64,000 nt of DNA from Cacconaster sp033811195 (GTDB lineage Bacteria > Bacteroidota > Bacteroidia > Bacteroidales > UBA932). Position 1 is the stretch's first letter; each line of letters opens with the position of its first letter. Below are positions 17,302 to 26,233 of this stretch, piece after piece. A program made the position numbers and the translations under genes. The stretch lies in assembly GCA_033811195.1 (NCBI GenBank), contig JAPXOZ010000008.1, positions 25,512 through 89,511 of the forward strand, read 5' to 3'. Below the pieces are notes generated by a model that saw nothing but the letters and a program-made list of their open reading frames with translations, did not search any database and was not told the DNA's origin.

Positions 17302-18636
17302 ATGAAACGAATCGTTGTATTGGGTGGTGGAGAGAGCGGCTCCGGAGCTGCAGTTCTGGCGAAAGTTAAGGGGTTTGATGTCTTTCTTTCTGACAATGGC
17401 AAAATCAAGGAGGAATATGCTGCTCGTCTCTTGGAGTACGGAATTCCCTTTGAGGAGGGCGGTCACTCCATTGAGAAGATATGTATTGCCGATGAAGTGA
17501 TCAAAAGTCCCGGCATTCCCGATACTGCACCCTTGATTATCGGACTCAATGCCCGTGGCGTATCCGTAATTTCGGAAATAGAGTTCGCAGGCAGATATGA
17601 CAACTCCAAAAAGATTTGCGTCACCGGTAGCAACGGCAAGACCACTACTACTGCGCTTATATATTATTTGCTCAAAAATTCCGGCCTTAATGTGGGCCTG
17701 GCTGGCAATATTGGCAAAAGCTATGCATACCAGGTAGCCACGGAGGAGCACGATATCTATGTGCTTGAAATTAGCAGCTTCCAGCTTGATGGAATGTATG
17801 AATTCAGAGCGGATATCGCCGTATTGCTCAACATCACCCCTGACCACCTCGACAGGTACGGCAACCAGATGCAGAACTATATCAATTCTAAATTCCGGAT
17901 TACCAGAAATATGGCAAAGGAGGACTGCTTCATTTTCTGCTCGGACGATGAAATAACAATAGAGCATCTTAACCGTATCATTATCCAGGCACAGAAACTA
18001 CCATTCAGCCAAAACTCAGTCGTGGAGCAGGGGGCCTATGTGGAGGGAGATACGATGTATGTCAGATACAGAGACAGCAGCTACGAAATGTACCTTCATG
18101 AGCTTGCGCTCCAGGGGAAACACAATATATACAATTCGATGGCTGCTGCCATCACAGGAAAAATAATGAATATCACCAACAGTACCATCCGGGAAGCTCT
18201 GACAACCTTCACCGGAGTAGAGCATAGAATGGAAAAAGTGCTCTCCGTCGGTGGCGTGATGTACATCAACGACTCCAAGGCTACAAATGTCAACTCCACA
18301 TGGTATGCACTGGAAAGCATCAACACTCCAATTGTTCTGATACTCGGAGGAACTGATAAGGGGAATGACTACTCCCCTATTGCGGATCTGGTTAAGGATA
18401 AGGTAAGAGCTATAGTCTGTCTTGGTATTGATAATCAAAAGATCCACAAGTTTTTTGGCAACAAGGTGGCTGAAATTCACGATACACGCTCTGCAGAGGA
18501 AGCCGTAAAAATAGCTGCATCAATCGCACAAAGTGGTGACACCGTGCTTCTTTCGCCCAGTTGCGCGAGTTTTGACTTGTTTGAAAATTATGAAGACAGA
18601 GGCCGACAATTCAAGGCTGCAGTAAGAAATCTTTAA
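17302..18636 (+). CDS. murD: UDP-MurNAc-L-alanine:D-glutamate ligase
   Basis: The 444-residue ligase starts with an N-terminal Rossmann-like UDP-binding domain (RIVVLGGGESGSGAAVLAK). The ATP loop GSNGKTTTTALIYYLL follows (about residues 109-124), then the NITPDHLDRY block and the C-terminal domain (HRMEKV...YINDSKATNVNSTWYALES). It adds D-Glu to UDP-MurNAc-L-Ala in the cytoplasm. It is tightly packed between mraY (6 bp) and ftsW (6 bp). Confidence 0.95.
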   Translation: MKRIVVLGGGESGSGAAVLAKVKGFDVFLSDNGKIKEEYAARLLEYGIPFEEGGHSIEKICIADEVIKSPGIPDTAPLIIGLNARGVSVISEIEFAGRYDNSKKICVTGSNGKTTTTALIYYLLKNSGLNVGLAGNIGKSYAYQVATEEHDIYVLEISSFQLDGMYEFRADIAVLLNITPDHLDRYGNQMQNYINSKFRITRNMAKEDCFIFCSDDEITIEHLNRIIIQAQKLPFSQNSVVEQGAYVEGDTMYVRYRDSSYEMYLHELALQGKHNIYNSMAAAITGKIMNITNSTIREALTTFTGVEHRMEKVLSVGGVMYINDSKATNVNSTWYALESINTPIVLILGGTDKGNDYSPIADLVKDKVRAIVCLGIDNQKIHKFFGNKVAEIHDTRSAEEAVKIAASIAQSGDTVLLSPSCASFDLFENYEDRGRQFKAAVRNL

Positions 18637-18642
18637 GAGAAG

Positions 18643-19944
18643 ATGGGTAGATTGAAAATAAAACTCAAAGGAGACAAGATCATTTGGATGATTGTGCTTT
18701 GTTTGGCAATTATTTCGCTACTGGCGGTATTCTCTTCCAGTACATTTTTGGCCAATAAAGCGGGTGTGAGCAAGTTTTTTATACTTCGGGAGCAGCTCAT
18801 ATCAGTATCCATCGGATTTGCCGCTCTTTTGATCTGCTATATGATCCCGATGAGGTTTTACCGGTTTTTGGCGTTTCCGGTTTTTGGGATAACTATTGTG
18901 ATGCTTGTACTCCTTTTCATCATACCAGATACACGTAATGAAGCAGCCAGAGGTATCCGGCTCTTCGGCAGGACAATTCAGGTTTTCGAATTCGCGAAAG
19001 TTGGACTCATACTCTACATCTCAAAAGCGCTAGAGTTCTGGGAGAACTCCTTGACTACTTACAAAGACTTTCTGCTCAAGATATTGCTGCCAATAGTAGT
19101 AGTATGTATGATGGTCATGGTAAATAGTTTCTCATCAGCTCTGTTATTTGGTGTAATCAGCATATTGTTACTATTCTTTATGAATGTCAACGGCAAACAT
19201 CTGGGTATTACCGTAGGCATAGGGATAGTGGTGTTAGCATTATTATTTGGCACCTACTCGCTCTTTTACAGAAATAAAAAATATGCTGAGGGCGAAGAGC
19301 CCGCCCTTATGGGTAAGTTTTTCAACCGCTTTGAGACAGCCACCAGCCGTATTGTCAACTTTGTCGAGGCCAAAAAGGAGGTGGATAAGAATGCGGAAGC
19401 GACCATGACAGAAGCCGAAAGACTAAGAGAGCAGGACGGCAAGCGCCAGGCTGAAAATGCCAAAATCGCGATTCATGAAGGTAAAATTTTCGGCAAGGGT
19501 CCGGGCAAGAGCACTCAGAGGTATTCTTTATCCATGGCCTTTTCTGACTTCATATATGCCTTCATTGTGGAAGAATATGGATTAGTTGGAGGCATTTTTG
19601 TTATATTGATCTATCTGATATTTCTCTTCAGGTGCATCACTATAGCAAACCGATGCGAAACCATCTTTCCGGCGGCACTGGTCTTGGGGTTGGCATTTCT
19701 GATTGCCACTCAGGCCTTCCTGCATATAATGGTTAACGTAGGATTGATGCCGGTTACAGGACATACTTTGCCTCTGATAAGTCATGGAGGTACGGCTTAT
19801 ATGGTATTGAGTGGTGCATTCGGCATCCTCCTCTCCATAAGCAAGCAACTGGACAAACAGGATGAAATCAAACGTAAGGAACAGGAAGAAGAGGCAAGAA
19901 AAAAAGAATCGGAAATAATGTTGTCAGAAAGCTATGAGTTGTAG
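18643..19944 (+). CDS. ftsW: Septal peptidoglycan polymerase FtsW (SEDS family)
   Basis: The 433-residue SEDS glycosyltransferase has the family block LMPVTGHTLPLISHGGTAYM near the C-terminus and about ten hydrophobic segments. A long, highly charged non-membrane loop (about residues 208-285, with KKEVDKNAEATMTEAERLREQDGK) precedes the conserved GKGPGKSTQR region and is longer than in E. coli. The tail is also charged (KRKEQEEEARKKE). FtsW polymerises glycan with the adjacent PBP. Its last codons (...YEL stop) already fall into the 7-nt repeat that fills the next 330 bp. Confidence 0.93.
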   Translation: MGRLKIKLKGDKIIWMIVLCLAIISLLAVFSSSTFLANKAGVSKFFILREQLISVSIGFAALLICYMIPMRFYRFLAFPVFGITIVMLVLLFIIPDTRNEAARGIRLFGRTIQVFEFAKVGLILYISKALEFWENSLTTYKDFLLKILLPIVVVCMMVMVNSFSSALLFGVISILLLFFMNVNGKHLGITVGIGIVVLALLFGTYSLFYRNKKYAEGEEPALMGKFFNRFETATSRIVNFVEAKKEVDKNAEATMTEAERLREQDGKRQAENAKIAIHEGKIFGKGPGKSTQRYSLSMAFSDFIYAFIVEEYGLVGGIFVILIYLIFLFRCITIANRCETIFPAALVLGLAFLIATQAFLHIMVNVGLMPVTGHTLPLISHGGTAYMVLSGAFGILLSISKQLDKQDEIKRKEQEEEARKKESEIMLSESYEL

Positions 19945-20270
19945 TTTTGAGTATGTAGTGTGGAGTGTGGAGTGTGTAATATGTAGTGTGGAGTGTGGAG
20001 TGTGTAATATGTAGTGGGTAGTATGTAGTGTGTAGTGTGTAGTATGGAAGGTGTTGAGTGGTGCAGGTTGCGAGTTGCGAGTGTTGAGTGGTGCAGGTTG
20101 CGAGTTGCGAGTTACGGGGTACAATATGGAGTTCTGAGTTCTGAGTTACGAGTGTTGAGTGGTGCAGGTTGCGAGTTGCGAGTGTTGAGTGGTGCAGGTT
20201 GCGAGTTACGGGGTACAATATGGAGTTCTGAGTTCTGAGTTACGAGTGTTGAGTTTGAATAGAGTTGTGA
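19934..20270 (+). repeat. Long heptanucleotide repeat array between ftsW and murG
   Basis: From 19934 to 20045, sixteen 7-mers follow each other in perfect phase with consensus G(T/G)A(G/A)T(G/A)T, for example GTAGTGT and GGAGTGT. From about 20051 the words change to GAGTTCT, GAGTTAC, GAGTGTT and GAGTTGC types, still mostly 7 nt apart with a few 8-9 nt units. A 30-bp unit is perfectly duplicated in tandem at 20051-20080 and 20081-20110. A 57-bp block at 20104-20160 is repeated exactly at 20198-20254. The array starts inside the ftsW stop region. No ORF in it looks real. Confidence 0.9.
20104..20254 (+). repeat. 57-bp exact direct repeat within the heptamer array
   Basis: Positions 20104-20160 and 20198-20254 are identical (offset 94 bp). 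Each copy spans the words GTTGCGA, a GGGGTAC element, and GTTCTGA/GTTACGA heptamers. The 37-bp gap between copies carries the same TGGTGCAGG words found in the 30-bp tandem repeat upstream. This pattern suggests recent slippage or unequal recombination. Confidence 0.9.
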
Positions 20271-20334
20271 GAAATAAGAATAATGTGTCGAAAAATAAGT
20301 GATATTATATTTAATTAAACGATTATAGGCAAAA

Positions 20335-20397
20335 AGGCTAATTGGCAAAACGCAAGACAAGCCAAGAGCCAATGGCCAACAGCTAAGAGCAATTAGT
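20335..20397 (+). repeat. Second heptamer flavour just upstream of murG
   Basis: Words such as AGAGCCA, ATGGCCA, ACAGCTA and AGAGCAA follow at 7-nt spacing up to the murG start, with looser ATTGGCA/AAACGCA words before them. The consensus (about AGCCAAN) differs from the GAGTNNN array upstream, but the period is the same. The stretch 20271-20334 between the two arrays is plain AT-rich DNA with no recognisable element. Confidence 0.6.
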
Positions 20398-21510
20398 ATG
20401 AGTAAAAGCAAACCGAGAATCATAATTAGCGGAGGAGGCACGGGAGGACACATATTTCCGGCTCTCTCCATAGCAGGAGCCATAAGGGAGATCGTGCCTG
20501 AAGTCGAAATACTTTTTGTAGGCGCCGAAGGAAGAATGGAGATGGAGAGAGTGCCCCAGGCGGGATATGAAATTAAAGGCCTGCCTGTAGCCGGCCTGCA
20601 GCGTAAATTCTCACTGGCAAATTTTGCATTACCCTTCAAAATAATCAGAAGCCTTTCTATGGCAAAGAACATAATCAGGGAATTCAAACCTGATGTAGCG
20701 GTTGGGGTCGGTGGCTATGCAAGTGCTCCCTTGCTTTGGAGTGCATCCGGAATGAAAATTCCCTGCCTCATACAAGAACAAAACTCCTATGCGGGATTGA
20801 CCAACAGGATTCTCGCAAAAAAAGTGGATAAAATCTGCGTCGCTTACAGCGGAATGGAAAAGTTTTTTCCTGCAGATAAGATTATACTCACAGGAAATCC
20901 CATTAGAAAGGAAATAAAGCCACCCACAGAGGCTGAAAGGAGGGAAGGATATACTTTCTACGAGCTTAATCCGGAGAAAAAAACCATCTTTGTAGTTGGG
21001 GGCAGTCTCGGCAGCGGCACTCTAAACAAGGCAATGAAAAAGTGGGTGGCTGAAAAGGGCGCGAATGCCGATTACCAGATAATATGGCAGAATGGAAAGT
21101 ACTATAGCAGCAATATCGCTGAATATATGAAAGAGCGAAAACTGCCTAACGTAAAGCATTTTGATTTCATCCGCAGGATGGATCTTGCATATGCCGTGGC
21201 GGATGTGGTTATTTCCCGCGCAGGAGCGGGTACAATCTCCGAACTCTGCGTTGCCGGCAAAGCAACCATCTTCGTACCGTCGCCCAACGTGACAGAGGAT
21301 CACCAAACGCACAATGCTATGGCTTTGGTGGGAAAAGAGGCAGCGCTGATGGTCAGGGATGATATGGCGGAGGAGAGACTAATGGACACTGCAGAAGAAC
21401 TACTTTCTGATAGTGCACGCATCCATAAGTTAGAGAAAAATGTGCTTAAACTGGGACGAAAGGGGGCAGCAGAAGAGATTGCAGCAGAAATACTCTCCCT
21501 CATCAGATAA
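20398..21510 (+). CDS. murG: UDP-GlcNAc:lipid I N-acetylglucosaminyltransferase
   Basis: The 370-residue GT-B glycosyltransferase converts lipid I to lipid II at the inner face of the membrane. The N-terminal glycine loop ISGGGTGGHIFPAL, the second G-loop VVGGSLGSGTLNK, and the UDP-GlcNAc site RAGAGTISELCVAGKATIFVPSP with downstream DHQTHNA are clear. It is cut off from ftsW by the 450-bp repeat region, so it may need its own promoter; I see no TAnnTTTG box directly upstream. murC follows after 7 bp. Confidence 0.95.
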   Translation: MSKSKPRIIISGGGTGGHIFPALSIAGAIREIVPEVEILFVGAEGRMEMERVPQAGYEIKGLPVAGLQRKFSLANFALPFKIIRSLSMAKNIIREFKPDVAVGVGGYASAPLLWSASGMKIPCLIQEQNSYAGLTNRILAKKVDKICVAYSGMEKFFPADKIILTGNPIRKEIKPPTEAERREGYTFYELNPEKKTIFVVGGSLGSGTLNKAMKKWVAEKGANADYQIIWQNGKYYSSNIAEYMKERKLPNVKHFDFIRRMDLAYAVADVVISRAGAGTISELCVAGKATIFVPSPNVTEDHQTHNAMALVGKEAALMVRDDMAEERLMDTAEELLSDSARIHKLEKNVLKLGRKGAAEEIAAEILSLIR

Positions 21511-21517
21511 GAAAGAA

Positions 21518-22888
21518 ATGGAAAAAAGATACAAATACTACTACTTCATAGGTATCGGCGGCATCGGGATGAGCGCCATTGCCCGCTATTTCCACAATGC
21601 GGGATACAGCGTCTCCGGATACGACAAGACACCCTCTCCTCTCACTGCAAGGCTTGAGAAAGAGGGGATTGCTGTACACTACGAAGACGATATCAGCGCT
21701 ATCCCCAAAGAGAAGGAGAATACCTTTGTCATCTATACCCCGGCCGTTCCGGCTGATATGGGTGAGCTACGGTATGTGATGGAACAGGGATATACCGTAT
21801 GCAAGAGATCCCGCGCTCTGGGAGAGATTGCTCGGGGCCAGAAGTGTCTGGCTGTAGCTGGCACACACGGTAAAACCACAACAAGCACACTATTGGCCCA
21901 CTTGCTCACGCACTCAGGAGAGGGTTGTAATGCCTTCCTAGGTGGCATTTCACGCAATTATGACTCTAATCTGCTGCTGAGTTCCAACCCGGTGCTGGTG
22001 GCCGAAGCCGATGAGTTTGACAGGTCTTTCCTACAGCTATACCCCGATATCGCCGTGATCACCTCCGCCGATGCCGACCATTTGGATATCTATTTGGACC
22101 ACAGTCACCTTAAGGATGCATTTGCCGAATTTGCGTCTCAGATCAAGAAGGATGGATTTCTTATTTTGAAGAAGGGTGTGAAAATCTCTTTGGAAGAAGT
22201 GCGCGCAAAGATTTTGACCTATTCGTACAATACTCCGTCTGACTTTTATGCATCGGATATAGTAGCTCTCGATGGGGGCTATTTTGAGTTTACTCTCAAT
22301 ACTCCTAAAGGAAAAATAGAGAAATGCACGCTGGGCATACCCGGGTGGATCAATGTTGAAAACGCTGTGGCTGCCTCAGCGGCTGCGCTACTGCACAACA
22401 TCACTCCGGAGAAACTAAAAGGCGGGTTGGCGAGCTTCAGAGGAGTAGCAAGAAGGTTTGATATACGCCTCAATATGCCGCAATGTGCTTATGTTGACGA
22501 TTATGCGCATCACCCTAATGAACTGCGTAGTGCAATCAGCTCAATGAGAGGTATTTTCAAGGGGAAACGGCTTTGCGGTATATTCCAACCCCATCTTTAC
22601 TCACGCACAAGGGATTTTGCCGATGAATTTGCAGAGGCATTGAGCGGACTGGATGAACTTATTTTGCTCCATATTTATCCTGCTAGGGAACTGCCTATCG
22701 AAGGGGTGACATCAAGGATCATTTTTGACAAGGTACAACTTGAAAACAAGATACTCATCAGCAAGGAGGAATTGATGGAAACTATCCGTCAGAGGGATTT
22801 CGAATGTTTAATCACCTTCGGAGCCGGAGATATTGACAGGTTTATATTACCCATAGAAGAAGAACTGAAAACCAGAATAGAAAAATGA
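21518..22888 (+). CDS. murC: UDP-MurNAc:L-alanine ligase
   Basis: The 456-residue ligase has the N-terminal GIGGIGMSAIARY nucleotide loop (about residues 12-24), the ATP loop AGTHGKTTTSTLLAHLL, the NYDSNLL and EADEFDRSFL blocks, and the C-terminal DDYAHHPNELR. It adds L-Ala to UDP-MurNAc. I chose the ATG 7 bp after the murG stop; upstream in-frame codons lie inside murG and add a polar tail with no family match. The stop overlaps ftsQ by 4 bp. Confidence 0.95.
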   Translation: MEKRYKYYYFIGIGGIGMSAIARYFHNAGYSVSGYDKTPSPLTARLEKEGIAVHYEDDISAIPKEKENTFVIYTPAVPADMGELRYVMEQGYTVCKRSRALGEIARGQKCLAVAGTHGKTTTSTLLAHLLTHSGEGCNAFLGGISRNYDSNLLLSSNPVLVAEADEFDRSFLQLYPDIAVITSADADHLDIYLDHSHLKDAFAEFASQIKKDGFLILKKGVKISLEEVRAKILTYSYNTPSDFYASDIVALDGGYFEFTLNTPKGKIEKCTLGIPGWINVENAVAASAAALLHNITPEKLKGGLASFRGVARRFDIRLNMPQCAYVDDYAHHPNELRSAISSMRGIFKGKRLCGIFQPHLYSRTRDFADEFAEALSGLDELILLHIYPARELPIEGVTSRIIFDKVQLENKILISKEELMETIRQRDFECLITFGAGDIDRFILPIEEELKTRIEK

Positions 22889-23658
22889 GAGTAAAAAAGA
22901 TACTGCTGATAATACTTATATCACTCCTCTTTCTCGGAGTGACGGTGGCCTACTTTTATTTTGTATCTGGAATGGAAACGGAAACCATTGCAGACGCAGT
23001 CTGCAGTGGTATCAATGTCAACTTCAAGGACTCTCTAAAGGTTAATCTCATCAGTCGCGAAGAGATTATTTCTCTGGTGGACAAGACAGAAAAGGTAATA
23101 GGTGCAAAGTGTGAAAAAGTCAATCTTACCAGGATCGAAAAATTGCTGGACAGCAGGGGCGAGATCCTCAAATCTGAAGTCTATTTTTCCTCCCCAACTA
23201 TTCTGAGTATAGATGTAGTACAAAGGAAACCTATCGTAAGATTTGAAAATGAGACAGAAGGTTATTATGCAGATGAGAGCGGATTTCTTTTTCCCTTGCT
23301 AAATACCTATAATGTACCGATTGTTACGGGCGATATCCCGCTACGTTTGGGCAGAGAATATATGGGTGTTCCCGAAGGTGAAGAGGGAGAATGGGTACAT
23401 GGTATTCTCCTCCTTACTGAATATATCAACAATAATGAATACTGGAACAAAAATATTGAGCAGATATATATTGAAGATGGCGAGATATGCCTTGTTTCAC
23501 GCGTTAGCCATCATAAAATCATATTCGGCAACTGCCGCGATATTGATGCTAAATTTAAGAAATTGACAACATTCTATAAAACAATTGCTCCGGCAGAGGG
23601 GTGGGATAACTACAATGTCGTCAATCTCAAATACAACAAACAGATTATTTGCAAATAA
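22885..23658 (+). CDS. ftsQ: Cell division protein FtsQ (DivIB-like)
   Basis: The 257-residue protein has a short basic N-terminus, one membrane helix (about residues 5-26, ILLIILISLLFLGVTVAYFYFV) and a periplasmic domain with POTRA/FtsQ-type sequence (GEILKSEVYFSSPTILSIDVVQRKPIVRF). It joins FtsL/FtsB to control septal synthesis. The call relies on topology, the RKPIVRF-like beta segment and position between murC and ftsA. It overlaps murC by 4 bp (ATGA). Confidence 0.88.
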   Translation: MRVKKILLIILISLLFLGVTVAYFYFVSGMETETIADAVCSGINVNFKDSLKVNLISREEIISLVDKTEKVIGAKCEKVNLTRIEKLLDSRGEILKSEVYFSSPTILSIDVVQRKPIVRFENETEGYYADESGFLFPLLNTYNVPIVTGDIPLRLGREYMGVPEGEEGEWVHGILLLTEYINNNEYWNKNIEQIYIEDGEICLVSRVSHHKIIFGNCRDIDAKFKKLTTFYKTIAPAEGWDNYNVVNLKYNKQIICK

Positions 23659-23666
23659 GGAGATAT

Positions 23667-25004
23667 ATGAGCGATTTTATTACAGCGATAGATTTCGGAT
23701 CATCTAAAGTGGCCGTAGCAGTCGGGACAGAGACTTCTGACGGCATAAAGGTGGTTTCATTTCACAGCTCTCCCGTTCCAAACGGCATAAAGAACGGAGA
23801 GATCATCAACGAGGGCAGAGTAATTGAAGCCCTTAAAGAAACACTTGGGGCCGCATCATCCGATATTGGAAAAGAGATCAGCAAAGCAGTGATCAATATA
23901 AGTGGAAAATTTCTCTTCTGTGATGAGATAGAAAGCACAATCATCAGAAATTTCAGCAGCCAATATGTAACCGAAGAAGAACTGGAAAAGTACCGTCGGG
24001 AGCGCTACAAATTTTCCGTAGATGAAACCAATATCATTTACGCGGTTATACCTCAGAAATATGACATCGATGATTTGATGGGATACCAGCAGCATGAGAT
24101 CATCGGAACATCGGGTAAGCATCTCAAAGCCTATTACAAAATCTTCCACGGTAAGGCAACCTTGCTCGCCAGATGCAAAAAAGTACTCTCGGCGTGTGGT
24201 GTGGAAATCTCCAAAATTGTGCTCTCTCCCATTGCTTCTGCAAGAGCGGTGCTAACTGAAGCGGAGATGGAGAACGGAGTGATACTGGTGGATATAGGAC
24301 GTGGCCTGACACAAATTGCCGTTGTCAGAAAAGGCATCGTTACCGATGTGCGGATTATCCCCTTCGGAGGAGAATCTATTACAGCCGATATCCAGACTGT
24401 GACCTCGATAAGTGCAAAATGGGCTGAATTGATCAAACTAAAACACGGTTGCTGTGTTGAAGAGTTTACTCCCGAGGACAAAAAACTCATTCTAAGGGGC
24501 AATGACGGTATCATCGAAGATGAAGTGTCACTCTCGAAACTCACACGTATCATAGAAGCGCGGACCAGTGAGATTCTAGAAGCGATAAAATATGTAAAAG
24601 AGGAGAACGAGTTACAAGGAAAACTCCCTGCAGGAGTCGTAATAACAGGCGGAACTTGCTATCTGGAGGGTTTTCTGGATCTAGCAAAGGTATTTCTGGG
24701 CCCAAGAACACGTCTTGCTGCACCGAGAGGCTGCATCACGATAGATTCGCACGAGAAAGCTCAAGATACATTTTCTTCTACAGTCGTCGGTCTTCTGCTG
24801 GAGGGTTTTTCCAGTAAACTCTCCTTTACGGAGGCTGACAAAATAAAAGTAAATGAGATCGAACCTGATATGGAAGTAGAGACGAAAGAAGTCAAAGGAA
24901 AAAAAGAATCCGGCGGCAGAAAAGGAGGAAGCAATAAAAGTCCAAAAAGGGGATTAGGAACCTTGTTTGAAGGAATTTTTAGTGAAAACAATGACAATTG
25001 TTGA
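23667..25004 (+). CDS. ftsA: Cell division protein FtsA
   Basis: The 445-residue actin-fold protein has phosphate-1 AIDFGSSKVAVAVG (about residues 6-19), a 1C-type inserted domain, phosphate-2 VDIGRGLTQIAVV and the adenosine motif VVITGGTCYLEG. The tail (KRGLGTLFEGIFSEN) could be the membrane-targeting amphipathic helix after a Lys-rich linker. FtsA tethers FtsZ to the membrane. The chosen ATG follows GGAGATAT; an upstream in-frame ATG would overlap ftsQ. Its 3' end overlaps the likely ftsZ start. Confidence 0.93.
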   Translation: MSDFITAIDFGSSKVAVAVGTETSDGIKVVSFHSSPVPNGIKNGEIINEGRVIEALKETLGAASSDIGKEISKAVINISGKFLFCDEIESTIIRNFSSQYVTEEELEKYRRERYKFSVDETNIIYAVIPQKYDIDDLMGYQQHEIIGTSGKHLKAYYKIFHGKATLLARCKKVLSACGVEISKIVLSPIASARAVLTEAEMENGVILVDIGRGLTQIAVVRKGIVTDVRIIPFGGESITADIQTVTSISAKWAELIKLKHGCCVEEFTPEDKKLILRGNDGIIEDEVSLSKLTRIIEARTSEILEAIKYVKEENELQGKLPAGVVITGGTCYLEGFLDLAKVFLGPRTRLAAPRGCITIDSHEKAQDTFSSTVVGLLLEGFSSKLSFTEADKIKVNEIEPDMEVETKEVKGKKESGGRKGGSNKSPKRGLGTLFEGIFSENNDNC

Positions 25005-26220
25005 TATGCAAGAAACATTAATACCAACCAACTGGCCCAAGGGCTCAAACAACATTCTAAAGGTTATAGGTGTTGGGGGCGGCGGCAGTAATGCCGTGCA
25101 ATATATGTATTCACAACAGATAGAGCAGGTAGATTTTGTAGTATGCAATACTGACAGACAAGCTCTCGAAGGAAGCACAGTACCGGTTAAACTTCAGATA
25201 GGAGGAATCTTGACCAAAGGTCTCGGGGCCGGACAAGATGCTACCATAGGTAGAAAATCCGCACTTGAGTCCAGAGAGGCAATCGAAGAACATCTGGGAG
25301 GCAATACGCAGATGCTCTTTATCGCCGCGGGTATGGGAGGCGGTACAGGCACGGGAGCATCTCCTGTCATAGCTGAAATCGCCAGGTCTAAAGGCATTCT
25401 CACAGTCGGAGTCGTGACTCTCCCAGCACGTTTCCTCGGCACCGAAGTACTATTCAGAGCCATCGAGGGAGTACGGGAACTCTTCAGACATGTAGATAGT
25501 CTTCTTATCATTGACAATGAAAAACTCTTTGACATATATGCAGATCTGGACATTCTGACACTCCTTCCCAAGGCCGATGAAGTATTGGCCATTGCAGTCA
25601 AGAGCATCGCCGAGATCATAACAGTTCGAGGCAAAATCAATATGGACTTTGCCGATGTTAAGAAAATAATGCAGAACAGCAATGTCTCCTTGATGGGAAT
25701 AGGTATCGCTTCCGGTAAAGACAGGGTCAGCAAGGCTGTGGAAATGGCCCTCACATCTCCCCTGCTCAATCAGCTTGACTTAAGAACTGCAAAAAGGGCT
25801 CTGGTCAATATCACAACATCAAGTGGAGAACATGTTATACATGGGAGTGAGGTGACTGCCCTTATGGAATACATCAAGGAACTCACCAACCCTGAACTCA
25901 ATTCTAAGATGGGGCTTGTACAGAATGATGAAATGGGAGAGAATATCGGAGTAACGATCATAGCTACAGGATTTGAGATGACCCAGTTGCCCATCATAAG
26001 TGAAGATGCACTGAAAAACAACAGAATCGAGGTCAAATATGATTTGACAAATAATAAAAGAGGCGTACCTTTGTGCCCCGATATCGAATCTCAAATTACC
26101 AAAAAGGAGATGGTAACAGGAATACCGGCGCTGATTACCGATGATCTGCAGACGATCAGCAATCTGGAATCGGAGCCCGCTTTGACCAGAAGAGAAAGGA
26201 TGTTGCAGGAACAAAAATAA
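24991..26220 (+). CDS. ftsZ: Cell division GTPase FtsZ
   Basis: The 409-residue tubulin homologue has GVGGGGSNAV near residue 25, the GTP signature GGGTGTGASPV and the T7 loop NMDFADVKKIM. It forms the Z-ring. A linker of about 75 residues ends in EPALTRRERMLQEQK, which resembles the conserved C-terminal peptide that binds FtsA. The start is ambiguous: the ATG used here overlaps ftsA by 14 bp, and another ATG at 25006 lies just past the ftsA stop. It is the last gene of the dcw cluster; gltX follows after 13 bp. Confidence 0.94.
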   Translation: MTIVDMQETLIPTNWPKGSNNILKVIGVGGGGSNAVQYMYSQQIEQVDFVVCNTDRQALEGSTVPVKLQIGGILTKGLGAGQDATIGRKSALESREAIEEHLGGNTQMLFIAAGMGGGTGTGASPVIAEIARSKGILTVGVVTLPARFLGTEVLFRAIEGVRELFRHVDSLLIIDNEKLFDIYADLDILTLLPKADEVLAIAVKSIAEIITVRGKINMDFADVKKIMQNSNVSLMGIGIASGKDRVSKAVEMALTSPLLNQLDLRTAKRALVNITTSSGEHVIHGSEVTALMEYIKELTNPELNSKMGLVQNDEMGENIGVTIIATGFEMTQLPIISEDALKNNRIEVKYDLTNNKRGVPLCPDIESQITKKEMVTGIPALITDDLQTISNLESEPALTRRERMLQEQK

Positions 26221-26233
26221 AACATAGTAAGTA

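Noticed and set aside
19868..20218. Minus-strand open frame of 116 codons with repeated HHSTLATRN/TLHTT-like peptides
   Set aside because: It only translates the heptamer array and the ftsW end in antisense; the repeat unit lacks stops in several frames, so open frames arise for free.
20051..20254. CRISPR array
   Set aside because: The repeats are direct and about 30 bp long, but they are tandem, without unique spacers of constant length, and are made of heptamers; no cas genes are near.
20112..20687. Minus-strand 191-codon frame across the array and the start of murG
   Set aside because: It is antisense to murG, whose motifs are unmistakable, and its C-terminal half is repeat translation.
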